DNA from: Coenobita brevimanus
Taxonomy: Eukaryota; Arthropoda; Malacostraca; Decapoda; Coenobitidae
Assembly (NCBI GenBank): GCA_032717465.1
Contig: CM064691.1
Coordinates: 77,501 to 141,500, forward strand
DNA: 64,000 bases
Direction of reading: 5' to 3'
Positions 9,840-20,090 of this stretch are shown one piece after another. Within the stretch, counting starts at the first letter, position 1. Every line of letters starts with the position of its first letter. A model generated the notes under the pieces. It was not told the origin of the DNA. It was given only the letters and a program-made list of their open reading frames with translations, and did no database searches. Both the position numbers and the translations under genes were made by a program.

Positions 9840-10374
9840 TGAAGGAGCTGCTATAGATGTTACCTCAGCGAGATTTGAGTATGTATGACGGTTGGAGACT
9901 GATGCGTGTTCAGACGTTCATGCATGGACATGAACGAGCAAGCTCCGCCCACAAAAGTCAGGCCAGATCAGACATCCGTCCAACACGTTGGTCCAACATG
10001 TTTACCCCTTTCACATGTTCAAACATACTCTCAAACATCGTGTTGTCAAACGTGTTGGCCAACATGTTTGACCGTGTAAAACCCCCTTAACTCACAGTAT
10101 TTGTGTGTACTTGTTTATTACTGCCGGTGACCTCAAATGACCTCCCACCGGTGACCTTAAATGACCTCGGAGGTCAACATCACATAGCCTATGTCCGAAC
10201 TGGAGGTCATGTGAGTGTCCATGCCAAAAATTGGGCTGCAGGGGTACCCGGCGTTGCCCGGGCTAAGAAGGCGAACACTCTACCGGTGACCTTAAATGAC
10301 CCAGATTTGAATTTTGACCTTTAAAACCATCCTTGGGTCACCCTGATTCAGAATATATATGAGTATGGTCACTC

Positions 10375-10535
10375 AACACTGTGGGCCTGGGGATCTCTGG
10401 CCATTATGTAATAACCGAACTGAAACTCAACAGACCAATAACTGGTCTGACCGAGATTCAAACTCAGGCCCTCGTGCTCCACATGCACGCACACTACCAC
10501 TCAGCCAAACAGAGGATCCTCACCTTACTTTTTTT
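10375..10535 (-). mobile_element. tRNA-derived SINE (family S2)
   Basis: On the minus strand, TGGCTGAGTGGTAG (A box, 10494-10507) and GAGTTTGAATC (B box, 10455-10465) are correctly spaced for a tRNA-like RNA polymerase III promoter. About 80 bases of unrelated body follow. It sits directly beside repeat A. Confidence 0.7.
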
Positions 10536-10916
10536 TATAATTATTATTATTATTTTTACTGCCACAGTCTTGTTATAGTACTCATAGTCACAGTTATGTG
10601 AGCGGACTAGCACTGGTTGGCTGGCAAGGTCATGCAACAGTTCAGAAACAAATATGAAAATAATTCCAACACTTCCCCTGCTGTTGATATTTTTGGCGGT
10701 CTGTGCAAGCGGTGAAATCTGATGAAACTTACTTCAATTTTTGGATACAGTGGGTTGAGAATATCAAAGTTACGTATTTATATACACGTAATATCTGTAG
10801 ATTGTTGAAATATCGACCGTGGCAACAGAGCACCGCCGGGACATAGCAGCACCCCTCCAGGAAGTGACCACGAAGGGGCTCTGAGGGAGCGCACGTTGCC
10901 AAGATAGTATGGACCT

Positions 10917-11960
10917 ATGTCCCCGACTAGCTTGCGCCCTTATTCCCTGGAACGGACCCAGCGGGAGTGTCGCAGTCCGAGTACATTACCCTCCAACTGG
11001 ACCAGCCCTCGACAGGTTCGGGGTGGGGCTGAAGAGTCAGTCCCGAGCAACACCCCTGTGATGGCCTCTAGCCGCACAGTAAAAGTGATGTCCTGTGGCC
11101 GCTCAAAACAAGTGACGGCCTCTAGCCACACACACAACATAACGACCTCCAGCTGCAAGAACAAAGTGACGGCTTCTAGCTGCACAATAAAAGAGACGGC
11201 CGTTAGCCGCTCCAGTGCTGCCAACCCCCCCCCTCTCCTCCAGAAACCGGTGACGGCTTCCAGCTGCATGTGGGAAGAGAAAGTTACCCCCCCCTCTCCT
11301 TCTGCAACTGCCTCCGGGAGTAGGACACCGGTGACGGCCTCCAGCCGCACCAGCAGGCAGGTGATGGCCTCCGCCCACACCTCGACTGCACGTCACTCCC
11401 CTTGCAGGACACCGGTGACAGCCTCCAGCCACACCCGTGGTCAGGTGACAGCCTCTGCCCGCACCTCACTCATGGTCCTGTTAGGAAGTCAGGCCTCGGT
11501 GACGGGCTCTAGCAGCACCGAAAGGGAAGGGACAGGCTCTAACCGCCCTCCCCCTATTGCCTACGGGACCTCGGCAATGGCCTCCAGCCGCGCCAAGGAG
11601 AAACACCACCACCAAAGTCTCTCAGCTCCTGAGACTTCCCCAGCAGAGGACGACCTTTGTTCAGCTCACCCCTCCTGTAGCCAAGTAGGATGTTCCTCTG
11701 CTCCTCTCCACAGAGGCAGCCCCCAGGAGAAGCCTTCCTGCCTGGAAGAAGTGTGGCGAGGTCCAGTGCTGTCCCCGGGAGTGTGTGCCATCCAGCCAGT
11801 GCCCGTGGGAGACAACCAGCTGACAGACTCCCACCGGGGGCGACAACACAGCCCGACCCTGATGGCGACCCTGAGGGAGACCTCAGACGTCTGACTCCCC
11901 GCAGAGCCCCTGTAACCCTGGGGCGTGACCTCCCTAGCCCTAGACGACAGTGACCTCCTC
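10917..11960 (+). repeat. GC-rich repeat B, copy 2: Thr/Ser/Ala repeat frame plus conserved module
   Basis: A 325-codon frame (10917-11894) opens with unrecognised sequence. It then runs through a minisatellite with core GTGACGGCCTCTAGCCGCAC (about 11055-11600), translated as repeats of VTASSRT. It ends with LEEVWRGPVLSPGVCAIQP near residues 275-293 and a stop at 11894. The same minisatellite core and module occur at 2933-3545, inverted, with changes favouring third codon positions in the module. No family recognised. A mobile-element gag-like or unknown protein is possible; the repeat part may be non-coding. Confidence 0.55.
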
Positions 11961-12204
11961 CCCAGGGTGGGCGCAGACAAGCACGCCTACTCGCACTGTT
12001 TGGCGCAAGCCCCGAGGACTAAACTGCCCACCACGCCCCACGAGTAGAGGGCCTTCCACCACACCCGACCTCAGCCCTCAGCAGACGACATCACCTTTGA
12101 GGGTCATCCTGTGGCCCTAACGGGACCCCTCCATCACCTGGCCGACACCTGCATGGGGACCACCCAGCTCCTGCAGCCTAGCCGGAGTCCTCCAGCCTGC
12201 CCAG

Positions 12205-12726
12205 TGTAACAGTGACTGCTCAGTGCATATGACTATAGTTCTCTTGTTGTTATACAGAGTCGGACTAATGCTCTAGTGACCGCATAGTGCGCCGTGTGTC
12301 TCTATATTCATATTGTGTACTGTGTCTTACTAGTGCACCTACAACTGCATAGTATATAGCGAGACACTTGTATTCAGATTGGTACTCGAGCCCAGATAAC
12401 AAACTGTGTGAAATCTACCATCACTTTGTGTACAGTGTCATTACGACTGCATAGTATCCTAGGTGATACTAATACCACACAAACTAGTCAAGGCCCTATA
12501 GTCTGTCTAGTACATGTGATGGTGAATACTGTATCGTGTGTAACTCCCATCCATCTTGTATGCTGAATGTTGTAATTTAGATAATACACGTGTAAGGTTG
12601 TTGTCCAGAGTTGTTATGTGCTGTTCTTCTCGTTGTGTGTTCTAGCTCCTGTCTCGAAAGAGGACCCCGGCTCTCTTGCTGGTGTTTCTAGGACGAGAAG
12701 TCGGCCTAAAAACACATAGCATAACA
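12205..12726 (+). other. Possible LTR downstream of repeat B
   Basis: The segment begins TGTAACAGTGACTG and ends ACATAGCATAACA, so its ends are TGT...ACA like an LTR, and it follows the repeat B frame. No partner LTR, primer site or target duplication was found in the window. Treat it as a suggestion. Confidence 0.2.
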
Positions 12727-13500
12727 ATTATTCGTATAATTTTAACGTATTTCGAATATTCACTTAAGGTTATTAGGCAACTATATGTAGTAATTGCTAA
12801 TGCAGCCTAATGTTAAACGACGAAGTGAAACTTATAGCTCAGTAGCCTGGATCGTCTGATTTGCATTTCATTATATTTATATTATTTTTTTTTTTCGCTA
12901 ATACTGTTTGATGCCACATTTTACTTTTGTTATAGGAACAATAGACCACAATCGCTTGCCAATCATGTAACTCAAAATCTAGTATATGTGCTAAATAAAC
13001 TGATATGAAAATACATGACGGGGAATCGTTCAGACGGCGAAGTGTTTTGTTTTTGTTGTGAGGGGGAGATGTGTCGGCACCACACTAATGCGTTAGCCAC
13101 CACACAGACCAGCGTGTGTTTGGCATTAACTCCACGTCTACCTACATCAGCATCTGCAGCTTTGTGGGTCTTTTCCCCGTCAGGACGATCGTGTGGAGGG
13201 GGCATGGAAATCATTTCAAACTACATAAACTAAATGGTGAACATATTCCAGTCTCCGTTACCCATGCATTCAAGGATAGTCACCACCGGTAAGTTATTGT
13301 TATCGATGCGATATGCTAATTTTGATGTGTATACGGTAATCCCTGGTTCGTTTTAATTTTTCATTCCTTTATCGGAGATTTCAGGCTCTTAACTTTTTAT
13401 GTCGTATAGTAATCATCCAATTTTCATGACACGTACGAATCATTGGCTTTAATACTGGGAATGGTAAATGTACGGGTAAATTTTTACAAGTGGACAGTAC
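12727..13500. other. AT-rich spacer, nothing recognised
   Basis: Short frames at 12972-13214 (minus) and 13015-13233 (plus) overlap one another and match nothing recognised. Confidence 0.4.
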
Positions 13501-13502
13501 AC

Positions 13503-13727
13503 CCCGCAGGTAGTGCAATATATTTTTCTGGTAGTTTTTGATGCGATTCGAATGTTTTTGACCATCATTTTTGTCGGAAATGCCTCATTACCTCTCTTTT
13601 CCAATCATGAACTTTGATTGGACAAGTAGGTGAAATCAAGCATTTTCCTAAAAAAAGGAAGTAAAAAAGCAACTCAAATCGCATCAAAATCCACCAAGAA
13701 AATATACTGCACCGTCGGGTAACATAA
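13503..13727. repeat. Imperfect inverted repeat (about 52-base arms)
   Basis: The arm at 13503-13555, containing TTTTTGATGCGATTCGAAT, is matched in reverse complement by 13672-13727, with a loop of about 115 bases. It could be a foldback or MITE-like element; no target duplication was identified. Confidence 0.6.
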
Positions 13728-13739
13728 CGGAACAGACGA

Positions 13740-14055
13740 AACCTAACCAAACAGACGTAACGTAACCTTGCCAAACGCAAACCTAACCAAATGTAACCCA
13801 GCATACCTAATCTATCCTAAGAGAATACATAACGTAACCTCACCCAACACACTAAACCTAACCAAATCTACGCCAACATACCTAACCTATCCTAGGAGAA
13901 TACGTTACGTAACCTAACCATACACAGTAAACCTAACCTAACCTACCCCAACATACCTAACATATCCTAGGAGAATACGTTACATAACCTCACCAAACAC
14001 AGTAAACCTAACCAAACCTACCCCAACATACCTAACCTATCCTAGGGGAATGCTT
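13740..14055. repeat. CCTAA-rich tandem array, about 75-bp units
   Basis: About four units, each containing CATACCTAACCTATCCTAGG and AACCTAACCAAA. The unit is made largely of CCTAA-like words, resembling arthropod telomere sequence, but it is a complex satellite and not a pure telomere array. Confidence 0.85.
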
Positions 14056-14501
14056 ACCCTTGAGATACGATTGTCCAGGACGAGGGTCGTCTGGCAATAT
14101 CATCGTGGTTCCAGAACCTTTGAATCCAGTGGTTTATGAACAATATAATTTTCCAAGCCAGAAGGTGTGTGTTGTCCAGAAAAGTTCCTTTGCAGTTAGA
14201 AACAAAAACTACGCTGTACCCGTTTCTTGGTTTTTGCGTACTTTTTGTACCAACCACAGTACGACTGATGTCTGTCTTTTTCAAAATTTACAGTGTTCCT
14301 GACAGTCTGGGCAATAAACTTCCGAAGGTAATACAGCGTGTCTTCCTCAGATTTCAAGTGGAAATGCTTTATCACTCGTAAATAATCAATATCACACCAG
14401 GGACACACAGCACGTCTTTCTTCTTCAGAGGCCATAGCGAGAAGGATTTGAATTTTCCATCCACACTGAATCAAAAAGCACGATTTATAATCATTGGCCA
14501 A
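14054..14501 (-). pseudogene. Possible ISXO2/Merlin-type transposase N-terminal fragment
   Basis: One minus-strand frame (14501 to 14196) starts with MASEEERRAVCPWC, giving a CPWC pair and a later HFH. The next frame continues as CKGTFLDNTHLLAWKIILFI and NHDDIARRPSSWTIV. The GTF...L...ILF pattern after a zinc-ribbon-like start resembles the N-terminal half of ISXO2/Merlin transposases. A frameshift lies near 14200-14284 and no catalytic half was found. The similarity is weak, and a decayed host exon is an alternative. Confidence 0.3.
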
Positions 14502-15648
14502 ATTCCATCACATGACCTAAAGTAGGCATATGAGTGGGTGATACAAACCTAGGAGACGCGTGCGCAGTCGAGGGGAAGAGAAACAAACGTACGAACGCAC
14601 GCATTTTTTACCCGGAGTGGCCGAATGAAGATCCAAGGTAGGTTTATTTGGGAATTTTAAATTAAATTCATTATCTCTGAAAATATCAGTTTCCGAATGG
14701 AGTAATGGGGGTTTTCTTTTTGATCCTTAGGGACTATGCTATACGTTAATGGTGCTAAAATTCCAAAACTGCATATTGTCCACTTGTAAAATAATACCAC
14801 TGTACCATACGTTGTACACCAAGCAGGAAATGGATCTTACCAGTTCAGTTTTTATTACACCAGTTTGCTGAATTTTCTGCCAGTTTTCATGGTGGTAAAC
14901 AATTGTTTTCTGATTCATTCTTCAGCAAATGGGCACAGCCTTTCCTTATTTTTTTTTTAAATGAGTCTTTCACAGGTTACCTGGATTACCACAGCTGCTG
15001 GGCATATTTATAAAAGTACCCTTGAATGCTAGGTTAGGTTTGGTTAAATCATAAGTTGCCATTGTCTTGACACGGGACTCACTGATGCGTCCCGTCAGAG
15101 CAATGGTTGGTAAACAATGCGGCCAGCTGGATAGATCGTTGGTGAACATTGTCACGAACAACCTGGCCACTTCCATAAATACCCAGAACAGGTACGGTAT
15201 AGTTTTTGCCGTTGTCCATTCACTTTCTGCAGTCACAGTGGAACAGTTACCTATCTCTGTTGTTTATTTACCAGAATTACCTACCCTGAGATTGTGAGTT
15301 TGGTATAGTATGGTGAAATTGCCGTGCTCGTTTGGTAAAGAATTACTATTTTCTGTTGACTTTCACTTTCGTTTTATCGTTATATTCCTTATGCCAAAAC
15401 AGCGTTTGTAATGGCAGACAGTAAACATATGCTTTACTTTAAGCAGTAGAAGGACTCTGTCAACACAGTTCATACCCTGGTATTCATCCAGTTTGTTTTC
15501 TGTTTTTTCTGACTTTTCGAGATGGGGAATTACCATTTCTTGCCAAAAAATTTCCCACTTTTTATCATTGCGACCTTTAAGTTGTCTGTCCAACTCAACA
15601 TACTCAAAGGTGGTTTTCATTTCCACACTTCCCAGCTGGATACCAGGC
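14502..15648. other. Region with unrecognised short frames
   Basis: Minus-strand frames at 15626-15363 (87 codons, containing WEIFWQEMVIPHLEKSEKTE) and 15236-14970 (88 codons) look protein-like but match no family recognised. They could be pieces of the element at 14054-14501 or decayed exons. Confidence 0.25.
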
Positions 15649-15671
15649 TTAGGTTAGGTTAGGTTAGGTTA
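15649..15671 (+). repeat. Interstitial TTAGG telomere-type repeat, four units
   Basis: Four perfect TTAGG units plus TTA. TTAGG is the ancestral arthropod telomere unit, so this fits the arthropod assignment. Confidence 0.8.
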
Positions 15672-16369
15672 AATTAACTTAAATTATTAAGGTACAGTTA
15701 ACCCCTCAAGACCAGTGCCGCACGATCGTGCTTTTGTGTAATTTGACATGCCAGCCTGTCCCGCACTATTGATAAAGCTACACAAAAAACTGGGGCAGGG
15801 TAACTCTGCCCCTTTGGTGATGTATATGGGATCAGACCAATGAGATCTAAAGTGTCTCAGGTGGTATGGCCCCTTAAGGTGGGGGAGAAGGAACCCCCCC
15901 CCCCACCACTGTCACTTTACCTCCCTCAGCTCCACTGTGTCATCTCCATATTGTCTCCTCCTAACCAACCATACCCCAACATACCCCCTGCAACGGTGTG
16001 TGTGCATAACAACCCTCCTCCCCCCTCCAGCCACACACACACGCCACCTCCACTTTTCGCCTGGGTTGTTTTGTTGCTATGGGCGTATGCCACACTGACA
16101 GCTTGTCCTACCAACATTAGTTATGTATATTTAATTATTTACCGTAAATAATGCATTCTCTGTGCATTTTCAGTTTTTGCCCATGGGGGATCAGTAACTT
16201 TTTTGCATCTTTGACGGGCGATTGTGCGATAACTTTTTGGTCAGTCTGGCTGAAACATACATTTTCAGGTGTGTAAATTCAGTCTCTTGAAATGTGGAAG
16301 AAAAATTTTACCTTTGTGAAAGACGAAAAATCACCCCTGTTTTGTGGCTGGAGGGACAGACCTGCTGAG
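15672..16369. other. Spacer with a C-rich tract
   Basis: A run of C lies near 15895-15905, followed by CT/CA-rich sequence. No gene or element recognised. Confidence 0.4.
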
Positions 16370-16545
16370 TGATAGGGAGAGCTGGAGCTCCTGTTTCACT
16401 AGCTATCTAACCATCCCCCTTTGCTGACCTTTTCAGTGTGACAGTAACATGGAGAGTAGACCAGCATACTCTCCCAAACATTGCCTCTAACTATCCTAAG
16501 CACTACACCACATGCACTTAACATTTCACACAACATATCCCACTA
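16370..16545 (+). repeat. JOC 5' leader fragment
   Basis: It matches the start of JOC LINE copy a (22520-22730) and, inverted, copy b (40690-40880). Shared blocks are GCTGGAGCTCCTGTTTCA, CATCC...TTTGCTGA and GAGTAGRCCAGCATRCTCTCC. Only the leader is present, so it is a separate fragment. Confidence 0.75.
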
Positions 16546-16552
16546 CGTTATA

Positions 16553-19500
16553 GGGGTTGGCGCCAGCAAGGGCATGCAGCCAGAAAACTTTCCCCCGCTA
16601 CCTAGTGGTGGACTTCTGGGGGGAGGTGTGGCGGGGGTTCCGCCGGCATAGATCGTGGGTCCAGGGCGAGATGGGGCTCGGGCCTGTGCTAGAGGGTACA
16701 GGGCATTGCGGTTCCCAGGCTGCCGCTTCCACCCAATAGAGAGGGGCCCGAACATGGGAGTTGCGCCCCAGGAGGCTGCCCTATCAGTGGGTGTATAATG
16801 GCGGGATAGTTGCAGTGCCAAGGTGCGCTTGGAGGGTGTCCCTGCGGCTGTCCTGGCAGGGTGCCCCGAGGCCACTACCATAGCCACTGGTAAGCTGGTG
16901 GGCTAGGGGTCCCAGATCCATTGCCTGGACCTGGGACTGTGCAGTGAGTGGGGCCTGTGTTATGTCTCTCCCCCTTTATTAATACTGAATATGACAAAAC
17001 ACAAGAAAAAGTTTCAAAGCAAACCTGAGGACAGTTAATCATCCAGGGGGATGAGGGTGGGTTCATGGAATGTGGGAAGTTTGAGGGGAAGAGCGGGGGA
17101 AGTCGTTGAGGCATTCAGTAGGAGGTGGGTGGACGTGGCGTGTTTGCAGGAAGTCCAGTACAGGAGTGGATCAGCCAGAAAGATTGTTGGGAAAGACCAT
17201 TGCTATAAGTTGTTTTGGCAGGGGGGGACAGATGGATATGGAGGTGTTGGTGTGATGGTTGCAGAGAAATGGGTGGAATATGTTATGAATGTTATGAGAG
17301 TAGGCGATAGGATATTGGTAGTGAAAATTCTGTTGGGTAGAAAGATAGCTGCGATTATATCGGCATATGCTCCACAGGCAGGATTGGATGAAGCAGAGAA
17401 AGATAGATTTTGGGATGATATAATACGTGTAGTGGATGGTATGTGGGATGATGAGATAGTGGTTTTGGGAGGGGACTTAAATGGTCATGTAGGTGAAGCA
17501 GCACAAGGTTATGAAGGAGTGCATGGGGGTTGTGTGTATGGTATAAGGAATGGAGAAGGGGAAAGGATACTCGAGTTTGGGGAGGCAACGGACATGGCTG
17601 TGTGCAACACATATTTTAGGAAAAGAGACAGTAGGTTAATTACATATGAGTCTGGGGGCAATAGCAGTCGGATAGATTATTTTCTGGTTAGGAGGGCCGA
17701 TAGGAGGTTAGTGAGGGATGTTAAAGTTATAGGAAGTGAGAAGTGTGTGCAGCAGCACAAACTACTGATTGGTGATATGGTGCTTAAAGAATGAGTGATG
17801 AAAAAGAGGACTTATGTACCTAGGAGAAAAATATGGAAGCTGAAAAACCAAGTAGTAAGGGATGCCTTCTATAGCGGGATGAAGAGAGTGGTGGCTGAAC
17901 AGGGAGCTGTAGACAGAGGCGTTAATGAACAGTACAGAGCCCTCAAGAACAATTTCTTGAGAGTTACTGATGTAATATGCGGTTGGACAAGAGGACCACC
18001 AAGACATAAAGTAACTTGGTGATGGGATGAGGGTGTAGAAGCTGCAGTTAATGAGAAAAGAAGGCTTTTCCGGGAATGGAAGAAGGGTGGTAGCAAAGAG
18101 GAATATTTGGCTGGCAAGCGGAGGGCTAGAAGAGAGGTATACAGGGCAAAGTCTGAGTCACAAAGACTCTTACTTGATAACCTAAATCATGGGGAAAGGA
18201 AAAATATGATATTTAAGGTGGCAAATCAGATGCAGAGGGATAATCGGGATATTATGGGTGAGCAGTGTGTGAAGAATGATGAAGGAAGGGTAATGGTGAA
18301 CAGTGAGGATATTAAAGATGCATAGAGAGAGCATTATAACCGGTTGTTGAATGAGGAGTTTGGCTGGGACAGGGAAGGCTTGGAGCCAGCAGATCCAGTG
18401 TCTGGCCCTTGGCCTTTGATTGATGCTGCTACTGTGAGTGAGGCAGTAGGCAGGATGAAGGTGGGGAAGGCAGCAGGTGTGTCTGGGTTGACTGCCAAAA
18501 TGTTGAAGGCCTCAGGCGATATAGGGGTGAGTTTAGTCACTGAACTGATAAATAGGATTATTTATGAGTGTGTTGTCCCAGATGATTGGCTGAAGAGTGT
18601 AATTGTAAATGTGTATAAAGGGAAGGGTGATGCCCTGGAAAGAGAAAATTATAGAGGTATAAAGCTTTTAGATCAGATAATGAAGGTAATGGAGAGAGTT
18701 TTAGAAGGTATGATTAGAGAAAGAGTGAATATTGATGAGATGCAGTTTGGGTTTATGCCAGGTAGGGGGACCACTGATGCCATATTCATTGTTCGACAGC
18801 TTCAGGAAAAATATATTGGTAGGAGAAGGGATCTTTATTTTGTTTTTATTGATTTGGAAAAGGCCTTTGACAGAGTCCCTAGAGAGGTGGTGAAGTGGGC
18901 AATGAGAAAGCTTGGCTTGGAGGAATGGCTGGTTGGGGTGGTTATGGCTATGTATGTGGGTGCTCACACACAGGTAAGAGTGAATGGAGATTTGAGTGAT
19001 GAGTTTCCCGTGAATGTTGGTGTGCATCAGGGGTCAGTCTTGAGTCCCATGTTGTTTATCATGCTACTTGAAGCCCTTTCATGTGACTTTAGAAACGGAC
19101 TTCCATGGGAGTTGTTGTATGCTGATGATTTGGTGTTGATTGCAGAGAACGAAAGGGAGGTGGAGGAAAGGTTTACGAAGTGGAGAGATGGTATGGGGCA
19201 CAAGGGCTTAAGGGTAAATGCAGATAAAACAAAAGTGATGATATCTAGGGTTGGTGGCGGCACTGTCAAAGACGAGGGAGAGTGGCCATGTGCAGTTTGC
19301 CACAAGGGCATGGGAAGTAATTCCATCTTGTGTGGTGTTTGTGTTAAATGGGTGCATAAGAGATGTAGTGGTATCAGAGGTAGACTGCGAGATAATGCTG
19401 ATTTTATGTGTACAGTGTGTCATTGTGAGCAGGTGGAGATTGTTAGACGTGAAAGGATTGAACTTGCTGGTGAATCTCTTGAGTGTGTGGAAGAGTTTTG

Positions 19501-20090
19501 TTATTTGGGAGACATGTTGTGTGCTAGAGGTGGGGCTGGAGCTAGCTCTGTGGCTAGGGTGAGAAGTGGTTGGAAGAAGTTCAGGGAGCTCTTGCCTCTC
19601 CTGACATTGAGAGGACTCTCCCTACGTGCTAAGGGGTCTTTGTATGCAGCATGTGTTAGGAGTATAATGCTGTATGGCAGTAAAGGAAGAGGATATTCGC
19701 AAGCTCAGATGTACAGAAATGACAATGATTAGGTGGATGTGCAGTGCGTCCCTGCATCCAAGGCCTGGAGAGGCTGGGTTTACGATGGAAGAGTTGAGAG
19801 GTAAGATGGGACTGGAGTGTATTGGTGTTGTGGTGAGGAGAGGTAGATTGAGATGGTTTGGACATGTGGAGAGGATGGGGGATGATAATTGGGTGAGGAA
19901 GGTGAGAAGTGTTAATATTGGGAGTGGGGTTATGAGGGGTAGACCGAGAACGACATGGGATGAGGTCATTAAGTGTGACGTCAGGGTTAAGGGACTGAAC
20001 AGGGAGGCTGCAATGGATCGTGCAGCATGGAGAGCCGCCATTAGGTGACCAAGGCCGACACATGCAAGCATGTTGGATCTTTTAAAAACG
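16553..20090 (+). mobile_element. RTE-B non-LTR retrotransposon, near full length
   Basis: A GC-rich leader (16553-17050), one long frame coding endonuclease then reverse transcriptase (17051 to about 20048), and a short 3' tail ending in AAAACGAAAACG near 20087 make up a 3.5 kb element. A second, 5'-truncated copy lies at 21826-22100. In the leader a 15-codon in-phase upstream frame (ATG 16991, TAA 17036-17038) precedes the main ATG. No target duplication was identified with confidence. Confidence 0.85.
17051..20048 (+). pseudogene. RTE-B endonuclease/reverse transcriptase with internal PHD-like finger
   Basis: Endonuclease: RVGSWNVGSLRGR, ACLQEVQ, SAYAPQ, GGDLNGHVG, SRIDYFLV and VQQHKLL cover the usual catalytic blocks. 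Reverse transcriptase: GVSGLTAKMLK, ENYRGIKLLDQIMKV, MQFGFMPGRGTTDAIFIVRQ, FIDLEKAFDRVPR, VHQGSVLSPMLF and an intact YADD at about 19119-19130. Between YADD and YLGD sits a cysteine-rich PHD-like finger, CAVCHKGMGSNSILCGVC ... HKRC ... CTVC (19290-19430). The end is RGRPRTTWDEVIK ... RAAWRAAIR. One frame from 17051 to 19732 is broken by TGA 17792, TGA 18020 and TAG 18323; a small deletion near 19678 shifts the frame. Inactive. Confidence 0.88.

Larger units (their letters stand above)
8854..10087 (+). mobile_element. PIF/Harbinger DNA transposon, internally shortened
   Basis: The ends are terminal inverted repeats: AGGGGGTTTTACACGGTCAA at 8854 and the same sequence inverted ending at 10087, with two mismatches over about 36 bases. 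TAA lies on both sides (8851-8853 and 10088-10090), the three-base target duplication expected for Harbinger. The inverted paralogue of the host repeat has a single TGA at this point, so the empty site is known. Two genes converge inside: a transposase N-terminus (plus) and a MADF protein (minus). At 1234 bp it is too short for a complete Harbinger transposase, so it is non-autonomous. Confidence 0.92.
8690..10366 (-). repeat. Dispersed repeat A, copy interrupted by a Harbinger element
   Basis: The pieces 8690-8850 and 10091-10366, when joined, are colinear with the inverted copy at 680-1068. The 1.24 kb between them is the inserted transposon. Both pieces carry a GTTCGCC...GGGCAA-type stem-loop motif, so the repeat has internal duplication. 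Confidence 0.85.

Noticed and set aside
600..12000. One large inverted duplication covering repeats A and B
   Set aside because: A and B occur in the same left-to-right order on both sides instead of mirror order, so they are independent dispersed copies.
12205..12726. Calling a solo LTR
   Set aside because: TGT...ACA ends alone are weak; no flanking duplication or second copy was found, so it is listed only as a low-confidence possibility.
12972..13233. Small Cys/His-containing gene
   Set aside because: Frames on both strands overlap, composition is unremarkable and no domain is recognisable.
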